DNA from: Thermoflexales bacterium
GTDB taxonomy: Bacteria; Chloroflexota; Anaerolineae; B4-G1
DNA: 38,403 nt
Reading direction: 5' to 3'
Assembly (NCBI GenBank): GCA_007118795.1
Contig: SKQX01000195.1
Location: 1-38,403 of the forward strand
The translations under genes were made by a program, and so were the position numbers. Below are positions 34,350-38,403 of the stretch, one piece after another. The first letter of the stretch is position 1. Each line of letters begins with the position of its first letter. Under the pieces are notes generated by a model. It ran no database searches and was not told where the DNA came from. It saw only the letters and a program-made list of their open reading frames with translations.

Positions 34350-34769
34350 ATGGCAGCAAGGGCAAGCGTAACCTGGCTCAAACGGCGGCAGTTTGTCGGC
34401 ACGGACGGGACCGGACACTCCGTCGTCCTTTCCTCGCAGGACGAGGAGAACGGCGTCGGGATGAGTTCCTCTCAGCTCCTCCTGGTTTCCCTGGCCGGCT
34501 GCACCGCCTATGACGTGGTTAGCATTTTGGAGAAGAAGCGTCAGGCGCTCACCGGACTGGAGATCAAGGTGACGGGAGAGCAGGATGAGGACCCGCCCTG
34601 GACCTACCGTAAGATCCATATGGAGTACCTGGTCCGAGGGGACGGCCTGAGCGAGAAGGCAGTTCGGGACGCCATCGAGCTATCCGAGGAGAAGTACTGC
34701 TCCGTGGCAGCTACCCTGCGGGGCACGGTGGAGATCACTTACGACTACACCATTGTAGACGGCAAGTAG
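34350..34769 (+). CDS. OsmC/Ohr family peroxidase-like protein
   Basis: A 139-residue OsmC-fold protein, predicted to reduce organic peroxides with two cysteines. The N-terminal Cys is in SLAGCTAYDVVSIL and the second in YCSVAATL; both are at the positions used by OsmC/Ohr enzymes. The ATG at 34350 has AGAGGAGA about 8 nt upstream; the open frame begins 24 nt earlier without support. The group cannot be assigned exactly (OsmC, Ohr or YhfA-like). Confidence 0.9.
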   Translation: MAARASVTWLKRRQFVGTDGTGHSVVLSSQDEENGVGMSSSQLLLVSLAGCTAYDVVSILEKKRQALTGLEIKVTGEQDEDPPWTYRKIHMEYLVRGDGLSEKAVRDAIELSEEKYCSVAATLRGTVEITYDYTIVDGK

Positions 34770-34953
34770 CCCCCGCTAGCGGCATGCTAGGAGCACCATC
34801 GGACCACGGCTGCTGGCCCCAGGAGCACTCGGAAAGTGGAGGAAACCCCAGGGGAGAGGTATACGGGGTCCTTTCCCTCGAACCAATGGTCTGAGAGTGA
34901 CGACGAACAGCGATATCCAGCTACTGATCGTCGCCTATTGAGGAGTACTGCCG

Positions 34954-35958
34954 ATGAGAGCTATGATCCTGCGCAGACCATCCCCGGTGGAGGAGCGACC
35001 ACTGGAGCTGACTGAACTGCCGCTGCCGAACCCCGGGCCTGGCCAGGTCCGAATTGACATCGATGTCTGCGGCATTTGCCACACGGACCTCCACACGGTG
35101 GAGGGAGATCTGGATCTACCGAAGCTTCCCATCGTACCGGGCCATCAGGTGGTGGGCACGGTGACGAAACGAGGCGAGGGCGCTGACCGGCACCAGATTG
35201 GCGACCGGGTAGGCGTTGCCTGGCTTCACCACGTCTCGTGCGCTGATTGTGAGTATTGTGAGCGGGGACGGGAGAACCTCTGCTCCGGCGCAAGGTTCAC
35301 GGGGCTGCACGTCAACGGGGGCTACGCGGAGGCGATGTTGGCCTATGAGGACTTCGCCTACCCGATCCCAAGGGTCTTCTCTGACCTGGAGGCTGCGCCG
35401 CTGCTGTGCGGGGGGATCATCGGCTATCGTGCCCTGAAGCTCAGCGAAGTTCAGCCGGGCGAGCGGCTAGGCCTGTATGGATTCGGTAGCTCGGCCCACG
35501 TGACGATTCAGGTGGCCCTCCACTGGGGCTGCGAGGTCTATGTCTACACGCGCAGTGAAGGACATCGGCGTTTGGCGCGGGATCTGGGCGCCGTATGGGT
35601 CGGTGGCGCTGAGGACAGCCCCCCCGAGAAGATGCACTCGAGTATCATCTTCGCCCCAGCCGGCTGGATCGTCCCCGAGGCCTTGCGAGATCTTGATCGA
35701 GGCGGTACCCTGGCCCTGGCCGGCGTGACGATGACACCGATTCCCGAACTGGATTACGACGAACTGCTCTATTGGGAGCGCGGGATCCGAAGCGTCGCCA
35801 ACTTCACCCGCCAGGACGCCCAGGAACTGCTCGAGGTGGCCGCCGAAATCCCGATTCAGACCACCGTGGAGAGTTTCCGTCTGGGTCAGGCTAACCGAGC
35901 GCTGCTGGCCCTGAAGCGGAGCGAGATCGACGGGTCAGGCGTGTTGACCATGGACTAG
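34954..35958 (+). CDS. Zinc-dependent alcohol dehydrogenase (MDR family, AdhA-like)
   Basis: A 334-residue NAD(P)-dependent dehydrogenase. The GroES-like N-terminal half has the catalytic zinc ligand in VCGICHTDLHTVEGD, PGHQVVG (Gln where many relatives have Glu) and the four-cysteine structural zinc lobe CADCEYCERGRENLC. The Rossmann half has GLYGFGSSAHVTIQ and VYTRSEG. This layout matches the zinc-binding alcohol dehydrogenases often called AdhA, which use ethanol or other small alcohols and aldehydes. The substrate is not certain. AGGAG lies 8 nt before the ATG. The gene appears to be a single unit and converges on cysM. Confidence 0.9.
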   Translation: MRAMILRRPSPVEERPLELTELPLPNPGPGQVRIDIDVCGICHTDLHTVEGDLDLPKLPIVPGHQVVGTVTKRGEGADRHQIGDRVGVAWLHHVSCADCEYCERGRENLCSGARFTGLHVNGGYAEAMLAYEDFAYPIPRVFSDLEAAPLLCGGIIGYRALKLSEVQPGERLGLYGFGSSAHVTIQVALHWGCEVYVYTRSEGHRRLARDLGAVWVGGAEDSPPEKMHSSIIFAPAGWIVPEALRDLDRGGTLALAGVTMTPIPELDYDELLYWERGIRSVANFTRQDAQELLEVAAEIPIQTTVESFRLGQANRALLALKRSEIDGSGVLTMD

Positions 35959-36076
35959 CGAGCTGGTGGTACCGGTGCAGCCCGTCGCGGTGCAGACGAC
36001 CGGCGCTGCGGATGTCGCCAGGCGCACATCGATCCGGTTCCCGGATAGAAAGGAAGCGCCAGGGTCTAACAGGCGG

Positions 36077-37096
36077 TCACTCAGCCCAGAATGGGTCCCT
36101 CGTGTACTTGAGACCGCCATCGGGGAGCAGGGTCACCAGGAGCCCCCGAGTTAAGGTCCTACCGACCCGCAGAGCTGCTGCCACAGCTGCCCCGGACGAG
36201 ACACCCACAAAGAGTCCCTCGTTGCGCGCCAGTCGACGGGCCACATCGCGGGCCTCCTCGGTACTGATTGCCTGGATCAGATCCACCAGACTCGGGTCGT
36301 AAGTGCCGGGCAGATCCGCCGTCTTCAGGTGCTTCAGCCCGGAGATTCCGTGCCGGGGCCTGTCAGGCTGTACACCGACCAGTTGCACATCGTGGTTCCG
36401 CGCCCTGAGATAAGCACCCACTCCCGTCATCGTGCCGCCGGTACCCAGGCCAGCGACGAAGTGTGTGATCCGTCCGCCAGTTTGTGCCCAGATCTCCGGC
36501 CCCGTGGACGTGGCGTGGGCCAACGGATTGGCCGGATTGTTATACTGATCCGCGTGGAAGAAGCGGGCAGGCTGCCTGTGGGCCAACCGCTGTGCAGCCT
36601 GACGGGCCCCCTCGGTCCGATTCGCTGGGTCGGTGAAGACGAGCTGAGCTCCGTAGGCACGCAAGATCTGCACCCGCTCCAGACTGACGTCGGCCGGCAG
36701 CATTAGCTGGACGGGAAAACCTAAAGCCGCGCCCAGCATGGCGTAGGCGATACCGGTGTTTCCCGACGTGGCGTCGAGCAGGGTCCTGCCGCGGGCCAGA
36801 TTCCCACGGCAGAGGGCCCGGCGAACGATGAGAAGGGCAGGCCGATCCTTGACGCTTCCGCCCGGATTGAGGCCTTCGAGCTTGACGTGGAGGGCGACCT
36901 CAGGAGCCAGCGCGCCCGTCACTCGCTTGAGCGGGACCAACGGTGTGTTCCCAATGAGCGATACAACCGTGGGAGTGCTGGGCTCCTGCGGGGGCGAGGG
37001 TTGGAGGTGCTGGCCCCCTTCGGGGACAAATGGATGTTCGCTTTCGTGCAAAGCGGCAATAGTTTGCCGCAGTTCGAGCTGGTGCGCTCTGTGCAT
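36077..37096 (-). CDS. Cysteine synthase family PLP enzyme (CysM/CysK-like)
   Basis: Forms cysteine from O-acetylserine or a related activated serine and a sulfur donor. The 339-residue fold-type-II PLP enzyme has the Schiff-base Lys83 in NPGGSVKDRPAL, the TSGNTGIAYA substrate loop, and the phosphate-binding GLGTGGTMTGVG. The ending GLKYTRDPFW resembles CysM-like members. The first 40 residues form an extension before the usual SLIGNTPLV start. I chose the ATG at 37096 because GGGAGGAA lies 3 nt upstream; the open frame extends to 37219. A cystathionine beta-synthase-like activity is possible. It has its own strong promoter and a long leader. Confidence 0.85.
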   Translation of the reverse strand: MHRAHQLELRQTIAALHESEHPFVPEGGQHLQPSPPQEPSTPTVVSLIGNTPLVPLKRVTGALAPEVALHVKLEGLNPGGSVKDRPALLIVRRALCRGNLARGRTLLDATSGNTGIAYAMLGAALGFPVQLMLPADVSLERVQILRAYGAQLVFTDPANRTEGARQAAQRLAHRQPARFFHADQYNNPANPLAHATSTGPEIWAQTGGRITHFVAGLGTGGTMTGVGAYLRARNHDVQLVGVQPDRPRHGISGLKHLKTADLPGTYDPSLVDLIQAISTEEARDVARRLARNEGLFVGVSSGAAVAAALRVGRTLTRGLLVTLLPDGGLKYTRDPFWAE

Positions 37097-37324
37097 CGTT
37101 TCCTCCCATCTCACCCAGGCCAGACACAAAAGAAGCCAACCTCCACCGCTGGCGAAGGCCCTCACAGAAAGCTCGGCGAGGGCGCTAACGCCTTTGGCCC
37201 GGTTGGCCTGGGAAGACACGAGAAGCCCGGAGCCTAGGCCATCAACCCCCTCGCTCCGAACAGATGCAGATTATCGGTAGAACCATGTCGTACATATCCC
37301 TTGTATGTATCAAAGCTGAGGAGC

Positions 37325-37352
37325 ATTATACAGCTTTCTGCTCCAGAGTCAA
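37325..37352 (-). promoter_or_regulatory. Promoter of the cysM-like gene
   Basis: Minus-strand TTGACT (37347-37352), 16-bp spacer, and TATAAT (37325-37330). The start at about 37318 gives a leader of about 220 nt. An inverted repeat with arms TACATA/TATGTA lies just downstream of the start, around 37291-37309. Confidence 0.6.
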
Positions 37353-37354
37353 AC

Positions 37355-38368
37355 TTAGCAGATGCGCGGGAGTAGCTCGCCGAGGGGCATATCCACCACG
37401 CGGCGACCGCCGATACCGGTCCGGGCGAGGACCAATCCCGGGTGCTCCTCGGTCACGAAACCAATGCGCGCTGCGTTCCGGCCCAGAGGGTGTGCGTGCA
37501 AGGCTGCCAGTGCCGCGCGCGATTCGTTGGGTGGGACAAGGACGACCATCTTCCCCTCGTTGGCGACGGTCAGCGGATCGAATCCCATCATCTCACAGGC
37601 AGCTGCCACGGCAGGGCGCACGGGCACCTGGCCCTCCTCAATCTCTATTCCGACCGCAGATGTTTGCGCCAGCTCGTTCAGTGCTGCGGCCAGTCCCCCG
37701 CGGGTAGGGTCGCGCAGGCAGTGTACATGGGGTGCCGCCACCAGCAGTGACTCAACCAAACCATTCAGCGCGGCACTGTCCGAAAGAAGATCCGTCTCGA
37801 AAGCCAATCCCTCGCGCTTGCTCAGCACCGCAATCCCGTGATCACCCATGGTGCCGCTGAGGAGTACGACATCGCCGGGCCGGGCGCGGTCCGGCCCGAT
37901 CATCACGCCGTCCGGCACCACCCCCACTCCGGCGGTGTTAATGTATATGCCGTCACCGTGGCCCCTCTCGACTACCTTCGTGTCTCCTGCCACGATCTGA
38001 ACCGAGGCCTCCCAGACGGCCTCCGCCATGGACTGAACCACTCGTTCCAGTGTCGCCATCGGCAGGCCTTCCTCCAAGATGAAGGCGGCAGTCAGCCAAA
38101 GAGGGCGAGCACCACTCATCGCGACATCGTTGACGGTACCGTGAACTGCCAAGGAGCCGATGTCGCCCCCAGGGAAGATGAGCGGGCGCACCGTGTAGGA
38201 GTCCGTCGAAACCGCCAATCGACACTTCCCGTGAGTTGGATCCATCACGGCGGAGTCGGCCATCTGACGCAGGTACGGATTGTCCAGGGGGATGGCGAAC
38301 ATCTCGCGGATCAGGTCGTTCATCATCTTGCCGCCGGCACCGTGGGCCAGCCGAATGACATCTTCCAT
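37355..38368 (-). CDS. hypE: Hydrogenase maturation protein HypE (carbamoyl dehydratase)
   Basis: Makes the cyanide ligand of [NiFe]-hydrogenase by dehydrating a thiocarboxamide on its own C-terminal cysteine, which is loaded by HypF. The 337-residue protein has the PurM/AIRS ATP-binding fold (LAHGAGGKMMNDLI, TVNDVAMSGARP, AGDTKVVERG, DPTRGGLAAALNELA). It ends in PRIC, the required C-terminal Cys. The upstream 35 nt to the right edge hold the end of another minus-strand frame. This gene implies a hydrogenase and other hyp genes to the right of the window. Confidence 0.95.
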   Translation of the reverse strand: MEDVIRLAHGAGGKMMNDLIREMFAIPLDNPYLRQMADSAVMDPTHGKCRLAVSTDSYTVRPLIFPGGDIGSLAVHGTVNDVAMSGARPLWLTAAFILEEGLPMATLERVVQSMAEAVWEASVQIVAGDTKVVERGHGDGIYINTAGVGVVPDGVMIGPDRARPGDVVLLSGTMGDHGIAVLSKREGLAFETDLLSDSAALNGLVESLLVAAPHVHCLRDPTRGGLAAALNELAQTSAVGIEIEEGQVPVRPAVAAACEMMGFDPLTVANEGKMVVLVPPNESRAALAALHAHPLGRNAARIGFVTEEHPGLVLARTGIGGRRVVDMPLGELLPRIC

Positions 38369-38403
38369 GACCCGTTAGCTCATCCCTTCACGGGCGTCAC
38401 CAC

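Noticed and set aside
37240..37325. Purine-riboswitch-like words (GGATATG and GTTCTACC) in the cysM leader
   Set aside because: The words stand in the right order, but the flanking stems, the second loop and the GACTA junction do not follow the class, and the downstream gene is not purine-related.
38369..38403. End of hypD or hypC at the right edge
   Set aside because: Two frames remain open to the edge (ending VTPVKG or GDAREGMS) and neither can be assigned from so few residues.

Overview
The window is a GC-rich bacterial chromosome segment with densely packed genes on both strands. Several features suggest a member of the Chloroflexota: a G5/DUF348 lipoprotein, a SHOCT-like small protein, very long GAF-SpoIIE phosphatases, a multi-membrane-span regulator ending in a helix-turn-helix (HTH), and an imuB-dnaE2 cassette under a GAAC-N4-GTTC LexA box. 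This placement is an inference from gene families; no rRNA or other phylogenetic marker lies in the window. I saw no tRNA, CRISPR array, prophage or intact insertion sequence.

Region 1 (1-8000): a lipoprotein cut by the left edge (minus), an M24 peptidase (plus), a SHOCT-like protein (plus), and a minus-strand operon encoding a partner-switching module: STAS anti-anti-sigma factor, HATPase anti-sigma kinase, and a 1251-residue phosphatase with six GAF domains. A gene-poor stretch (about 7930-8550) follows. Region 2 (8563-11430): a small VOC protein converges on a threonine-catabolism pair, an SDR-type threonine dehydrogenase and kbl. A possible structured RNA leader precedes this pair, and its promoter overlaps the divergent promoter of a GH36 alpha-galactosidase.

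Region 3 (11688-18183), all plus strand: alpha-galactosidase, membrane-bound SpoIIE phosphatase, endonuclease III, YraN and MiaA. Region 4 (18307-25613), plus strand: GNAT acetyltransferase, membrane-GAF-HTH regulator, S1-domain RNA-binding protein, FtsK translocase, a 48-residue free-standing topoisomerase-type zinc finger, and DNA polymerase IV. Region 5 (25636-30995): a DUF1622 protein (minus) divergent from a damage-inducible mutasome, imuB-dnaE2. The promoter here has perfect -35 and -10 hexamers and is overlapped by an 18-bp LexA palindrome.

Region 6 (31026-38403): NudC and DUF72 (minus), a possibly broken lipoprotein gene, a BrnT toxin gene inactivated by a one-base frameshift next to an intact antitoxin gene, OsmC, a zinc alcohol dehydrogenase, a CysM-like cysteine synthase, and HypE at the right edge.

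Most genes are housekeeping or stress-related. The parts that deserve attention are the LexA-controlled mutasome, the tdh-kbl leader, the decayed toxin-antitoxin locus, the membrane-tethered HTH protein and the zinc-finger gene between ftsK and dinB. Promoters share a clear style: a -10 hexamer preceded by TGn, in several cases exactly TGGTATAAT, and at least one apparently leaderless mRNA.
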